Shown here in pieces: positions 44,544-56,519 of a stretch of DNA of 64,000 nt (the first letter of the stretch is position 1; every line of letters starts with the position of its first letter). A program made the translations under genes and the position numbers. The stretch spans positions 28,974,340 through 29,038,339 of the forward strand of contig CM055111.1 in assembly GCA_029204225.1 (NCBI GenBank), read 5' to 3'. The stretch comes from Diphasiastrum complanatum (taxonomy: Eukaryota; Streptophyta; Lycopodiopsida; Lycopodiales; Lycopodiaceae). The notes under the pieces were generated by a model that saw nothing but the letters and a program-made list of their open reading frames with translations, did no database searches and was not told the DNA's origin.

Positions 44544-47500
44544 ATGGCCATAATTCAGGTTCAAGCTCTAAACCCTTGATGTCCCACATCATTCTGCGAA
44601 CAACAAAAAGGAATGAATCATAAGCAACAGATTGTTAATTGCGTTTCAATCACTTTTGATGCCATACCTGAATTCTTGCACTTTCTTCTCGCCAATTTCA
44701 ATTAAGCTGGTGAATCCCCAATTGTTTTGATCAAATCGATATATTGAAGCGCATTGGTGAATTTCTATCATCAACAATCTGATACACTATCTCAGAATAC
44801 AATTGTAGTCTAAAATCGATTTGAAAGCGTTTCAATTGCAGGTGATGTCCTAATTTTATCGTGTTTTGGGCTCTACTTCATCAGATTCTAGCTTTATTGA
44901 ATTCTTGTGACTGGTATCGATACAGGTACCTCGATTAACCACCACGTTGAGAGCGTTCAACCAGCATTACAGCACGGTTTATGACGTTGACAAGATGTAC
45001 TTGGAGCGCAAGAACATTCTTGAGAGGAAGAAACATGGAAGGTTGGCGCCCAAACACAAATCAAGCTAAATCATCATTAAGGAAATATGCAATTTCTCTC
45101 TCAATGGCAAGAAAGAAATAGCATCATTCAATAAGTACAGTTTTGTTACTTCTAGGTTTTCAAATAGACTTGCATTTACGAATGAGTTGCACAACTTCTA
45201 GTATATCCATTCACAAAAGGCTATGGTTTTTCGTACACAAGCTATGAGATGAGAATCCAGTGGATGCTAGGGCAGGACATAATTGAGATGACAATGCACG
45301 TGCCCGGTACAGACCTATATCTGGATGAAGATAAGCAAACCAGCGAACTGTCTCAGCTCTTTCCTCCCAAGCCAACATCCTGTGATAGTATTGAGTTCCA
45401 ACATAGCCATGATTTCGAGCAGCATGACTGTGTAGTTGCAAACTCACAATGCACAGTTTTAACTAATAATGACAAGCATATGAGTGTCACAAATTCTAGT
45501 GCCTTGTACTTTAAAGTGTGAAGTATGAAATAATAAATGACTTTTGTCGCTCAAATGTAGTACATTCATAAGCTCTCCAAGTAATGTAATATTCTGAAAC
45601 TAGTATAAGTGCTGAATATTGGACATTATCAAAGACCCGATGAAGATTTGTGATAGCGATGACGATTTGTGATAGCGGGCTTTCTCCTCATCAAACAAAC
45701 ATCCTCATTTGATATTCTCTGAGTGATGTTTATGGACTATATGAATTAATCAAAATTCTTTGTGGACCCATGCCACAAGTTTTTTAAGAATGACACCAGA
45801 AAATTGTCATTTAAAGTTCATACAAAGATGATACTAACCATCAACTGCTCGTTTCAACATTGCTAGTTTCAATGGGATTTCAATGAATGTTGGATACAAT
45901 ACTTAGATAGATATTTTCAAATGCATCTTCAACTGCACTTTGACAAGGAGTTGCATTTGCTTCATCTTTCTTTCATTGACAAGCTGAGCTTTGGTGGAGA
46001 TCAGCCAGATCTCGTCCACATATTACAAAGTCAATATGCATCAAAGTATTTCAAATATTAGACATGGACTTCTATTTTAATTTTTTTAATTTTTACATGA
46101 TACATTTTCACAATCGATCGTGAAGGTTAGAGTTGATGATAAGACTCATTTATTGCATAATCAAAATGAAATTAGGCTACTGCCCACCATTGCTCACTCC
46201 GTTCTCAAAATTGAGCGATGTGATGCAACATGCACTAGAATATGAGCAAAGATTTGTCGGTCCACAATCCAGTCAATATTTTGATTTCAATCTTCATTTT
46301 CATCACTTGAGAGTCTATTCCTAATAGTGCATAAATTCTTAGTCCCTACCAATGGTTTTGAGGAAAAGAGTGGAGCACCAAACTAGGGAGCCAAAATTTG
46401 TTTTTGAACAAATATTCAGGTTTAAGCCTTTATGTCAATATTGTCGAAGTCTTGCGAATAAATGAAATCATCAGGATCCATATAGAATTAGCAATTCATC
46501 GCAAGTGGTATCAACTAGTGGAGTTTTGAGGCACAAGCTCATGTCGTCATCATAGAACAATACCAACTATCCTTGAGTAGACTTGTAATTTTCACAAGGA
46601 CGATCTTGTTAAGAATGGACTCACTGGGCAGCTAGTCTCTCTACTTCACTGGGCGCAATGTTAGGGAGAGGGTAGATGCTTGGCAATGGCTAGGTTCTTG
46701 TAATGGGACTGCATGGATTGTGGAACTGCATCAGTCTTTTGTCTACTAACTGGATGGTGTTCTAGTAAATGGTCAAAAGGGCCTTCTCATAATTAGAAAT
46801 ATGGTCTTGGTCAAACAAAATATGCACGTGTCCCTTTTTTGAATAAGGATAAGATATATGGGTAAGAGAGGTGTCAATTGAACTATGATCAATCTTGTCC
46901 TTGCATAGTTAAGATTAAGTCATGTATGTGTGTTTCCCTTTTTTCTAATCTATAAAGATGCTCATCAAACGTTCAATCTAGGCCTCCTCACGGTTTTAGG
47001 GTTAGTGTTTATGTTTAGGCTTTCTTATATCTATAAATTTGGCAACCAATGTAGATTGCAGAACTTTATTGGTCCATGATATGTTATCCTTTTTGTGTAC
47101 ACTTTCTATATTGTAGTGGAACAAGTTGCTCTTCAAGTTGAAGTTGGACAATGCTGTCATTTCAGTTGATAGTTTGGCTCCATTCTTTCCGTCCAATCTG
47201 CCAATGAAGAGTATTGGTGTTGCAATTTAGATAATTTAGAGCAATATGTTTGAAAAGTCTTTGGTTGAAGCAGAGCACCATTGTCCATTGTGTTTTCTTG
47301 CTTTAGAAATTCCACGAGCTTGGTATTTTAGCCTGGCAGATGCTACATCTATTGGGTAAAAACTAGTTATATTACAAGATTAGTTGTGGAAAATATTTTG
47401 GAAGGGTAGTTTTGACCTTGAGATTGTGGGTAAAAGGACCCATAGTAGTTAAAAAAGAGAAAGAGAGATAAACAGATACAAAGATAAAAACGAGAAAATG

Positions 47501-47558
47501 CAATGGAAACAAGGAAACATAGCTAAAGAGACTAAATTTTCTTAGTATTTGAAGGCTG

Positions 47559-47650
<92 letters not shown>

Positions 47651-50600
47651 ACACTTGTACTTGGTGCGATTGAATAGGCCTGAGTCGGGATCAAAACGTG
47701 GAGATGAACTTGCAAGAAAGCTTGTTCCCTTTTGGAGTTCTGGTAAGTTGGATCTCAACATTTTTCTTCAAAAAATACTAGAGGTTTGAGTTCCCAACTT
47801 GCAAAACAATGACGAGAACAAGCTATTGGGGATAAAAATCTATTTGGTGCTTGATTTGTAATTTGCAAGCCTTCTTACACCTCTGGGGATAAACTAAACT
47901 TATTGAAGTCAAGTAAAATCTAAGTTGCGTCCAGTTCCAAGACGTTGCGTTCCGGGAGCGTTCCGGAATTCTGCAGCGCTCCATATCGGAATGGTGCAAA
48001 TTTTTTTTTTTTTGAATTTTTTTGGAAGCATGTGTTGGGAGTGGGGAAAAACAACATGTAGGCCTGTAAAATACATTGCAAATTTGCAAAACAGATTAAC
48101 TACTAACTGACAACTGTAAGTACATACTACACCAACTGACAAATACTATAGACTACTAACTGAAACAAGCAATTGGGCCTTAACATGCTGCATACCAAAA
48201 GTTAAAATTGAAACTTGAAAGGCAATCACATAGTGCGTACTACAGTGCTAAGTGTATATGATACAAAAAAATGGTGATTGATCCACATTCCACACATGCC
48301 TCATGAGAATGATGAAGATCTCTGATGTCATAAACGATAAAGCTCCAAGAAGTTGCTTTGCTTGCAAATCCCCACCTAATCACCGTTGCCCACTACCCAT
48401 TTGGCCACCTACTTCTCCCTCCACAAGCTTCCCTTCTCTCATAAAAGTGTGCTGGAAAATGGGGCATCGCGGCTAAAAATTTCTAGGGTTTTTTTTGAAT
48501 GGCTTTTCGGGGTTCCGGAACGAGGTGTCCCGGAACGCTGTTCCGACGCAACATTGAGTAAAGTATACTAGCCTTTATCACTAGTAAATTCTTTTCTTGG
48601 GGATTAATTACTTGGTCTAGTGAAATAGGGTTCAAGCGTTCAACAATATGTTTTGTAGTAGCTTTCATGGCCCTAATGGGGGTTTGGACCATTAGGGGGT
48701 GCCTTGGATGTAGGGACCGGGCCTAATCTGGATAATAGTCGAGTAGGACCATGCGATTAGGCCCGGTCTCTACGTCCAAGGCACCCCCTAGTGGTCCAAA
48801 CCCCAATTAGGGCCATGACATAACCAACCCAACCAATCCTAGATCTCCTCTGATCTAGCCCCCGAGCACCGGGGAATTAGGCAAATCACTAAGATAGGAA
48901 GCGCTTATCAATCCGACAACATAACGGCCCAATGATCCTCATGGACACGGTTGAGGGTATATATAGGGTGTAGAACCCACCCCATCTGCCCATGCACTAA
49001 ATCCACATGTAAGCATACTATGAGCTCGTGCCAAACTCCCACGCATGTCCACTGCATGTAGGTACCCCTAACCCATGATAGCCTAGACCCATGCAAAAGC
49101 ACAGTGCATGTACACCCTATCCCATACTAGGATGTAACACACATGCTCATACCGCATGCGGGTGTGACCCCATGGTCCTACTCGACTATTATCCAGATGA
49201 GGCCCGGTCCCTACGTCCAAGGCACCCCCTAATGGTCCAAACCCCCATTAGGGCCATGACATATGTAACACACATGGTAATACCTCATGCGGGTGTGACC
49301 CCATGGTTCTACTCGACTATTATCCAGATCACGCCCCATCCCTACGTCCAAGGCACCCCCTAATGGTCCAAACCCCCATTAGGGCCATGACAGTAGCGAG
49401 AGACAAATTTGGCATGGCGAGCATGGTCTTTTAGATTAGAGTAGTGGCCAAAGCATAGACACACAAAGACAAGCTGCCCCTCAATTAAGATGACCTGCAA
49501 ATGATGCTTGTCATATCGACGTTGGTGTTTTAGGGCAATAGAATACAGAAATGTCTGTTGTATCATGAGACCATGGATATAAATGTCGCAACATCAAATG
49601 GGTTGTCATGAGTAGCATGAATTCCTAATAACAAAGGTTGGTGCACTTACAAGAGGAATTTTGGGGAGAGCTAATAGCAAAGTGTGTGCCAAATGGTGAC
49701 TCATCCGTAAGTTTCCTAGAAGATGTCACATATGAGAACCCTACCAAGTATTTAATTATGTTTGTGTGTTTTGAAACATAGACAAGATGTGAGTGGTGAA
49801 AATAAAAGTACGTCATATGCCGCAGCCAAGGAATTAAATCTATGTTGCATGAAGGCAATGGCTTCCGCATAATAGCTAGCGAATCTTTATAGGTCAGTCA
49901 AGGGACAACTCAAACTTTTTTGTTGGATAGCAATATGATGGTTTTTGAAGCAAAGAGTGCCAAGCTTTGTATCAGTTAGCAAGTGTTCAAAGATGAAACT
50001 TCAAATGGGTTCTAGTGATGCATGATTATAATAGAATAGTGAAGCGGTTGTTGCAATGCTGTTGGAATTATAATGTGCATACTTAAAAGTACAAGCATAG
50101 TTGCAACCAACTATTTTTGGAAATGCCCAAGTTGAAACCTATTTTAGATGTTGATTTATGAAATTTTTTTTAGGAGCCTAAAAAAAAGGGTCATGGGCCC
50201 CTTTTTGGCTCCCAAAGAGGACCTAAACTAACTTGATGTCTCATTAGTGGGCCATTGAGTTAGTTTAGAGCCCTAAAGTAGCAAAAGATTTGCTATAGCT
50301 CATTTGAGACAAGAATTCCAGTTGAGACATGTCTTGTCTCTATAAAGTTACTTTGAGCTTTAAATGACTAGATGCACTATAACCAACCCTATCTTTCCAA
50401 CGTAACTACCAACGGTTACCTTTTTAGACCAATAATTTCTTTTTGATTTTGACTCACTTAAAGTGGGAAAACTGTTTCAAATAGCTGGAAGTTTTTTCAA
50501 AACTTTTGAAACATGGATCAGGTGTGGAACCAGGACTAAATAAGCATGCAAGAGGACCTGGGATACTTTGAATCTTAGATTGAGTATTGAAGACATTGGG

Positions 50601-51409
50601 GCTGATGGTAGGAGGACATGGATGTCTTCCATCATATGGATCGTCACGAACAACCAAAAGGTCTTAAATAGTGTATTTTCTAATGCATGTTCTTGAGAGC
50701 AATTGTGATAGAATGTGAAGAAATAAACATTATTGATTGGGAGGAGGGTGTTAGGATTTAATTTTGCATCCCCATGTTTTGTATCCCAACTTATTAGAAC
50801 TACTAGCTCTTCATTGACACTTAAGGAAACCTAGTATCAATTCCATAAGCAATGATGGAACTCGTGGGTCCTAGCCAAAGCTTTCAAAAAGGCTATCCTT
50901 GAGCCTTGTAGAGCGTTTTGTGAGAATGTGTAGAATGCTTTTTTGTTGCTATGATCATTCTCTTTTTCTATAGAAGGAAACAATCAAATGAATTTTTGCT
51001 TATTGGAGAACCCTCATGGTATTATCTATAAAAGCTTTTTTGCTAACATTCTAAGAATATGATATCAAATAAAAAATCTTCTTGCCTACGCTGCTAAGTC
51101 ATTCAAATTTGTTAAAAGCCTAAAAAGGAAGTATGAACATGGGTCAGGTAGTTTGTAATTTCCATGTCATTCTTGGTAATTTCTTGTATTGTGAGAATCT
51201 TGTTTTGCCTTTTGGTGGTTCATTCTTGTAGCACCGTCTCAAGTGCGGGATTCTTATGAGCAATTTTTGAAGGCTATTGGGGAGTTGCTAGGTGGGGAAA
51301 TGTCTTCTGAGGAACTGAGTGAATCAACAAGCATTATCTATGGTTGTCTTTTCGACTTTGATTCAACTTGCAGTTCCAGTGCCTTGCAACTGAAGCTTCA
51401 AAGCAAAAG
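44544..51409 (+). CDS. ASCC3/DExH14-type RNA helicase, N-terminal exons only
   Basis: ASCC3 (plant DExH14) is a large Ski2-like double-cassette helicase that helps split stalled ribosomes; its N-terminus binds partner proteins. Exon 1, 44,544-44,558, encodes MAIIQ. Exon 2, 44,926-45,041, encodes VPRLTTTLRAFNQHYSTV, then YDVDKMYLERKNILERKKHG. The start and the 'PRLT..LR.F' motif match the plant and animal protein starts as I recall them. A further exon, 51,232-51,409, encodes PSQVRDSYEQFLKAIGELLG, then EMSSEELSESTSIIYGCLFD, matching the plant 'EVRQ.YKQF..A..E.+..E+.S+E' block. All borders are GT-AG. About 20-30 residues normally lie between these blocks, and reading frame requires a missing exon of length 3n+2; I could not find it. 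No helicase motif (DExH, Walker A) occurs to 64,000. The gene may be intact with huge introns, or broken. Confidence 0.65.
45249..45521 (+). other. 90-codon ORF of unknown nature in the helicase intron
   Basis: Open with balanced composition (MRIQWMLGQDIIEMTMHV; LDEDKQTSELSQLF). It matches nothing I know and is not part of the helicase. It may be an unrecognised exon, transposon debris or chance. Confidence 0.25.
45522..47560 (+). other. Intron sequence, nothing recognised
   Basis: AT-rich helicase intron sequence without recognised element motifs. I searched it for the missing N-terminal exon of the helicase gene and saw none. Confidence 0.4.
47562..47647 (+). repeat. (GA)n microsatellite
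   Basis: About 43 uninterrupted GA units in the helicase intron. Confidence 0.95.
47928..48565. mobile_element. Candidate small DNA transposon with TTCCGG-rich ends
   Basis: Left end: aagttgcgtccagttcc...gcgttccgggagcgttccgg. Right end in reverse complement: aatgttgcgtcggaacagcg...cgggacacctcgttccgg. The ends share (a)gttgcgtc and the subterminal gcgttccgg words in opposite orientation, about 640 bp apart, with no coding region between. A similar word (aatgttgtgtcgaatcg) occurs at about 29,292. No clear target duplication was found by eye. Confidence 0.4.
48665..49392 (-). repeat. Rearranged LTR cluster (same family as the SPC24 intron LTR)
   Basis: An LTR on minus starts TGTCATGGCCCTAATGG at 49,392 and its body reaches about 48,835 (aaccaacccaaccaatcct, complement of the family's ggattggttgggtt). 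Its first about 130 bp is present twice in tandem (49,134-49,263 and 49,264-49,392). At 48,665-48,820 the same LTR start occurs again on both strands as a hairpin-like inverted repeat. No internal retroelement sequence is present. Confidence 0.7.
49393..51231 (+). other. Intron sequence, nothing recognised
   Basis: Helicase intron sequence without recognised genes or element motifs. A short inverted repeat (ctaaactaact ... agttagtttag) lies at about 50,222-50,272. Confidence 0.4.
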
Positions 51410-52224
51410 GTATTAAGAATTTTCTTGTACATATTGAATGTGGCTAGATAAAAGAAGTTGAACTACCAACTTGTTCTCAAATGGTGTCTTTTTGCATTGT
51501 GGGCACTATCCTAATATTTTGGGCTTGATTTCTTAGATGTAACAAAGTTCACTAGAAAATTTGGCATAGATAAGATTTTAAAGCTCAATTAGAATTGACA
51601 CATGAAGAAAGCAATAATGAATTGAAGCTTTTGACTTTGTTTTTTCTTTTCAAGAACATACCATTGTCATCATAGAATATACACAAGCGATAGAGATAAT
51701 CGTTACACATAAAGAAAAGGTACTCTAATAAACCTTTGAATCAAGGTATAATGACAATATTCTAGAGTCAAATTTGTACAACTAAATTAGACGTTCAATT
51801 CCTTTCTAGATAATCTAAGCTTGTCAACCTACAACTGCTATCCAAGGCATCTCAACAGCTACCTTTAGCAGTGTGCTGTTTTTGAAACACGATATCTTTA
51901 TTGCTTCTTTGTTTCAAGCCTGTTGCACTCATGGAGAGAGTAGCATAAACTAACAAGAGCATCCCATGGCAGAACCAAACTTCCCAATCCGTCGAATGTT
52001 TCTTCTATTCTCTCTTTCCACCGCCTCCTTTTTCCTTCCCTTCCCTTGGTCATATACAATGAATAGATAAATGTTTCTTTAAATTGCGATTTGTTCACAA
52101 AATTGTCATTTTGGAACGGTTTGATTGTCTGTTTGAATCAGTTTTTTTTTTTGAGATGGTTTTTATATGAAAAACGTTTTCAAAGCATTTCAAAACAAGA
52201 TTGGTTTTCTACCTGTTTTGTGTA

Positions 52225-52227
<3 letters not shown>
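51410..52227 (+). other. Intron sequence after the last helicase exon seen
   Basis: Begins with a GT donor (gtattaag). AT-rich, no coding motif. The next helicase exon was not found before the LINE. Confidence 0.4.

Positions 52228-52292
<65 letters not shown>
52228..52292 (+). repeat. (GA)n microsatellite
   Basis: About 32 GA units, then gaaagaaaga. Confidence 0.95.
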
Positions 52293-52296
<4 letters not shown>

Positions 52297-52457
52297 AAGA
52301 GTTTATTAATGTCTATAAAGGGCCCGTGCGCACAAAAGACAAACACAGTACATGCATAGTAGGAGCAATGTCCATATGAGGACTTATTTCTAGAAACTAT
52401 CTCTCTACCGAAGTCAACTAAGTATGAATAAAACAACAATCTCTCATCATGCAAGAA

Positions 52458-52533
52458 GGAGATGCGGGAGCTTAACCAACCGCTCTGCTGAGGTACAAAG
52501 GCAAGGGCTTAACCACCCGCTCTACTGAGGCAA
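52458..52533 (-). repeat. Two tRNA-D-arm-like repeats at the LINE 3' end
   Basis: On minus the words cctcagtagagcgggtggtt and cctcagcagagcggttggtt follow each other about 34 bp apart, each ending taagc. The form resembles the tRNA D-arm/A-box (TRGCNNAGYNGG). They lie in the 3' UTR just after the LINE stop codon. Not a full tRNA: no anticodon or T arm. Confidence 0.5.
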
Positions 52534-53760
52534 ACATCTAAAGATCTCATCTTGTCGTGTCGGGATATCAAGTTCATCCTCTGAAACCTCCTCTCTATCC
52601 CTCTTCTGTAAGAAATGTGTGATGAGAGTCTGACTGGAAACATCATCTGCCTCCGAAGGTAGAAGAGATGCTCGCAACGTAAACATCTCTCTCAATAGGA
52701 GTCCGACACATCTAGAGTCTGCATATGCCAAGAAAGAGCCAAGGGAGAGAGGAGTGTCTCTGTAGAGACAATAATAACGGCCTCGGATCTCATAATAAAT
52801 AGGGCATCTGAAAATGAAATGTGACTCATCCTCTACCTCCTGCATCGAGCATAACTGGCAAATCCGCTGTGGTCTGGGTGTATCAGTATAACGACCAGTC
52901 TCGATAGTGAGCTAATGTGAGGAGGCACGAAGCTGCCCAATACGGTATCGAAGACCATATGATAATGGCTGTGAGAGATACAACGGTAGGATAGGTAGCC
53001 CCATATCATCTAACTATAGGAGGTGAGTGCCGTAAAAATGCATCTTGGCTCTCTCTGGATCCACCAACTGCAACCATACTGTCTGGATATAATTGCGTGT
53101 AGCGGGGTCATGAACATTAAAGGTAGTACAAAGTCTCTCCATCTGCACAAGGGCAGTGTGTCCCTTACGCAGGCGAGTTGTGGATGCTGGTCGAAAACTA
53201 AGCAGAGGACCAGAAAAGAGAACTCCGAAGTAAGTGTAAGAGGCAACTATCTCCAATTGCTGTCCATCATAATAAAAAGTATCGTCCCGCATATGCTGCC
53301 TATTGGTGTTGAACACCATGATCTTAGTCTTAGAGATATTTATTGTCAAACCCCATTTTTGACAGAAACCATGTAAGACGTCAAGGTGTCTCTGAAGCCC
53401 ACTGGCTGAGATAGATAACAAGACAATATCATTAGCATATAGGAGAATAAGTATGACAATATCTGCAAGAGGACAGCCATCACCACCCACCTCTTTGATA
53501 ATCCGCTCGAGATCATCAATGTAGAGCACAAAAAGAGTAGGAGAAAGGGGGCAATCCTGCTTCACACCAACTGTATTGTGAATCTGAGGTGACCATCCTG
53601 TACCGTCTCTGAGTCTAGCAAGAACCCTCTCATATAAGGTGGTAATAGAAGCAATAACTTCCTGTGAAAAGCCAAGTGAGACCAGGCGCTGAAGCAGAAG
53701 ATGCCTAGGTACAGAGTCAAAAGCTTTGCGGAAATCCACAAAGCAAGAAGCATCTGGGTC
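52522..53760 (-). pseudogene. LINE copy 1: RT 3' part and zinc-finger tail
   Basis: On minus: FVDFRKAFDSVPRHLLLQRL (RT motif with first Asp), VGVKQDCPLSPTLFVLYIDD, ILLYANDIVLLSISASGLQR (catalytic YADD changed to YAND), WGLTINISKTKIMVFN, LEIVASYTYFGVLFSG. After frame changes the C-terminal zinc-finger region follows (CQL then EVEDESHFIFRCPIYYEIRG). This is the L1-type reverse transcriptase, which copies RNA at the nicked target. The 5' part is missing and the catalytic Asp is lost, so the copy is dead. Confidence 0.8.
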
Positions 53761-53779
53761 TGCTGGGGGTCATGGTGTC

Positions 53780-56420
53780 CACACTGATCTCCTTAACAAA
53801 TATCTTGACGGAGCAGGAACATCTCGCGCAACATCAATGCCACACATCGAGCGTCAACATATGAAGTGAGTGAGCGAAGGTGATTGGAGAATCCCGGAAA
53901 AGACAATGATAGCGTCTTCGAATCTCATAATAGACAGTTGAATAGAAAATGCTCCTATGACTCCACCTCCCCTAATGTGCACATCTGACAAAGTCTGCTC
54001 ATATGAGGGATGCCCTGGAAGTGCCCTGTCTCCACATATAGCTGGTGTGAGGAAACTCGAAACTGACCCAGTGTAAAACGGAGGCAATGTGAAAGTCCGC
54101 TATCCAAGTAACGAGGCCGAACTGGGATCTCGACACTGTCTAGCTTTAGGAAACTGGTGCGATACAAGGTCGGTTTGACCCCCAAGGGCCCCTGCCATGT
54201 CACTCGAGAATATGCATGATAAATAACTCTCTTGATATATTGATGAGAACCCTTTGGTAGATTAGAGATAGCCTGGGAGTACCATGATAGCTGGTGATGA
54301 AGCTGCTGAGAAGAGAGAAAAGCTATGTGTGGATAACGTGAAACTGGAAGACTCATCACTTTCTGGATGTATGTGATCAACCTGAAAATAACCTCAAACT
54401 AATGAAGCATGATCCTTAACGCAGTCTAGCTGTAGCGGCGTGTCTCATACTAAAAGTAGGACCAGTGAAGGAAGTCCCCAAATAAGTGTAAGAAGATACC
54501 ACCTCAAGTGGTTGTCCCCCTAGATTGAACACCTGTCGCTGCATTAAGTTCCTGGAGGTATTAAAGATCATGATATGGGTTTTCCTGGTATGCACAGTCA
54601 AACCAAATAAATTTCCAAAAACCTGTAATGTGTCCACTGCAACCCCTCACCAGACGAAGAAAGCAAGGCCACACATCAGCAATGTCACCAAGCCTACAGC
54701 CAATACCACCGTCCTGATTGATGGCTCTCTCAAGCTCATCAATATACATACCAAAGAGTGTGGGGAAAAGGGAAATACCCTGCTTCACCTCAATAGTACT
54801 CCTAACTCTCCCAGAGAGACCCTCATCAGATCTGAAGCATCCCCAAACCTGCTCATAGAGTGCCATGACAGCCAATATGGTATTAGTTGAAAAATCAAGA
54901 TCTCTCAGCCTCTGGATAAGCATATGACGTGGGACAGAGTCGAACGCTTTTCGGAAATCCACAAAACAGCTATACACTCTCATGTTTGGATGTGGCTTCC
55001 TTAATGATAGCCCGAAGAGTGAACACATGATCAGTGGTGGAGTGCTGTGTCCTAAAGCCAACCTGACCCAAAGCATGTAGCCTCCGTGTCTTTGCCTCAC
55101 AACTAATCTTTGTCTGAAGGATAGTGCCATAAAGTTTAGCCACAATGTGCCCAATCATAATGGTATGATAGTTATTAGGTTTCATGGGGTCACCACTCTT
55201 GTGAATGGGGTGGATGATATTAGTACACCATGGAAGGGGAAATCCAAAAATGACAGTGTGATTAAGGAGTGAGTCTAAAACAGGTGAAAGAATATCAGTA
55301 GCATGAATAAGGAGTTCAGACTCCAGCTTTTCGATATCCCGAGCATGATGGGTCTTCATTTTCTCAATGGCAAGAGAGACCATAGCAGGGGTGAAAAAGG
55401 AGAAAGTGGAGGGACGAGGAGATATAACAATCGGATTAGTGGGAAATGTATAAACTAATGTGGCATATTCAGTCCAACAACGTAAATCTCTCAGCAATGG
55501 AGGTGGAGCACTAGGAATAAACTCACGCCAAAAAGCACCAGATGAGGAACTATAGAGAAGATCCACAAGGTGTTTCCCTTCAGAAGTTTCGTATATGCGT
55601 TTTTTATAATGACAAGTATAGCTATATAGGCGTCTGAGATGACGAAGATGGGGAGACGGTAAGGATAGTGCAAAGTTGACTTGAGAGTGGAGTTGTTTGC
55701 ATATATCATCATACCAAGGATGACGAAGCTTTGGGTACGTGGATTTACTACAATGTTTGGATAGGAAGGCCATAGAAGCGGCAGTATGAAGAGCTGTAGT
55801 AAGGAAAGATGCTTGGGAGTGGAGTGGGCTATCATATGGAAACTTTCAGAGTATGAAGGAGAGAGCATCTTAGTAAAGATGAGTTAAACTGACTCTCATG
55901 ATTCTCTGTGAAAAGAAGAATATCCCCTTGTGCGATGAAGTTTACTAAATCTCCTGTTGCTGATGAAGAATGTCCTACGCCCGAGAGCCCCAACTTCCTA
56001 GGCACTAGAGGTAGATGGACCTCGATCCGAATATCGAACTTGACCATCTCGATAAACGACAAGACGTCCTGATGTTTAGCCTCCTGAAAAATCTTCTTGC
56101 GTTCCTGAACTTGGAGATATAAGTAAGATCCTCATCCAAGAAAATCTGTGTGCCCTTCAGTTTAGGCTTGAGTCTCAATATTTTGGTTCTTTCTTCTTTT
56201 GATTTGAAACGAGAGTGAAATTGTCTGTTTTGGTTCGCCATGCCTTATCCAATCCATCGGTATTGAAATTCAACGTAGCAGCTAAAATGGATTTTGCCTC
56301 TTTCTCAGCACCTTGAGTGTCGAGAACACCTCGAACTCGTACATGGAGAGCTTTGAAGTCACGTAATTTTTCTTCAGAGATGGTAGCTGAGATAACAGTA
56401 GACATTGAGCAGCATTACCT
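53780..56420 (-). pseudogene. LINE copy 2: ORF1, RT and tail
   Basis: ORF1 remnant on minus: 56,405-56,175 (MSTVISATISEEKLRDFKAL) and 56,241-56,005 (KSKEERTKILRLKPKLKGTQ, IFLDEDLTYISKFRNARRFF), resembling the L1 ORF1 '+LKGT.IF+.EDL' RNA-binding part. The endonuclease is almost wholly deleted at about 55,870. The linker and RT follow: HPWYDDICKQLHSQVNFAL, FGFPLPWCTNIIHPIHKSGD, PNNYHTIMIGHIVAKLYGTI, GQVGFRTQHSTTDHVFTLRA, CFVDFRKAFDSVPRHMLIQR. A small deletion at about 54,690 removes the YADD box. The tail (CQMCTLGEVESQEHF) ends at about 53,785, where copy 1 begins. Confidence 0.8.
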
Positions 56421-56443
56421 TCCTCTTTTTGGAACAACGAAGA

Positions 56444-56507
56444 AAGCGTTCATAGTGTGCTTACTATGTTGTTATGATACTCCATAGCTAGGCCTTGGAT
56501 TTTGTCA
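56444..56507 (+). repeat. 5' LTR remnant (last 64 bp)
   Basis: aagcgttcatagtgtgctta ... ggattttgtca, matching the 3' LTR end at 60,601-60,664 with few differences. Confidence 0.8.
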
Positions 56508-56519
56508 TGGTATCAGAGC
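56508..56519 (+). other. Primer binding site of the copia element
   Basis: tggtatcagagc, initiator tRNA-Met type, directly after the LTR end. Confidence 0.8.

Noticed and set aside
45249-45521. 90-codon ORF as a helicase exon
   Set aside because: Its sequence does not match the expected connecting block, its phase is not compatible, and it has its own stop.
52458-52533. tRNA gene
   Set aside because: Only D-arm-like words are present, twice; no anticodon arm, T arm or acceptor pairing.
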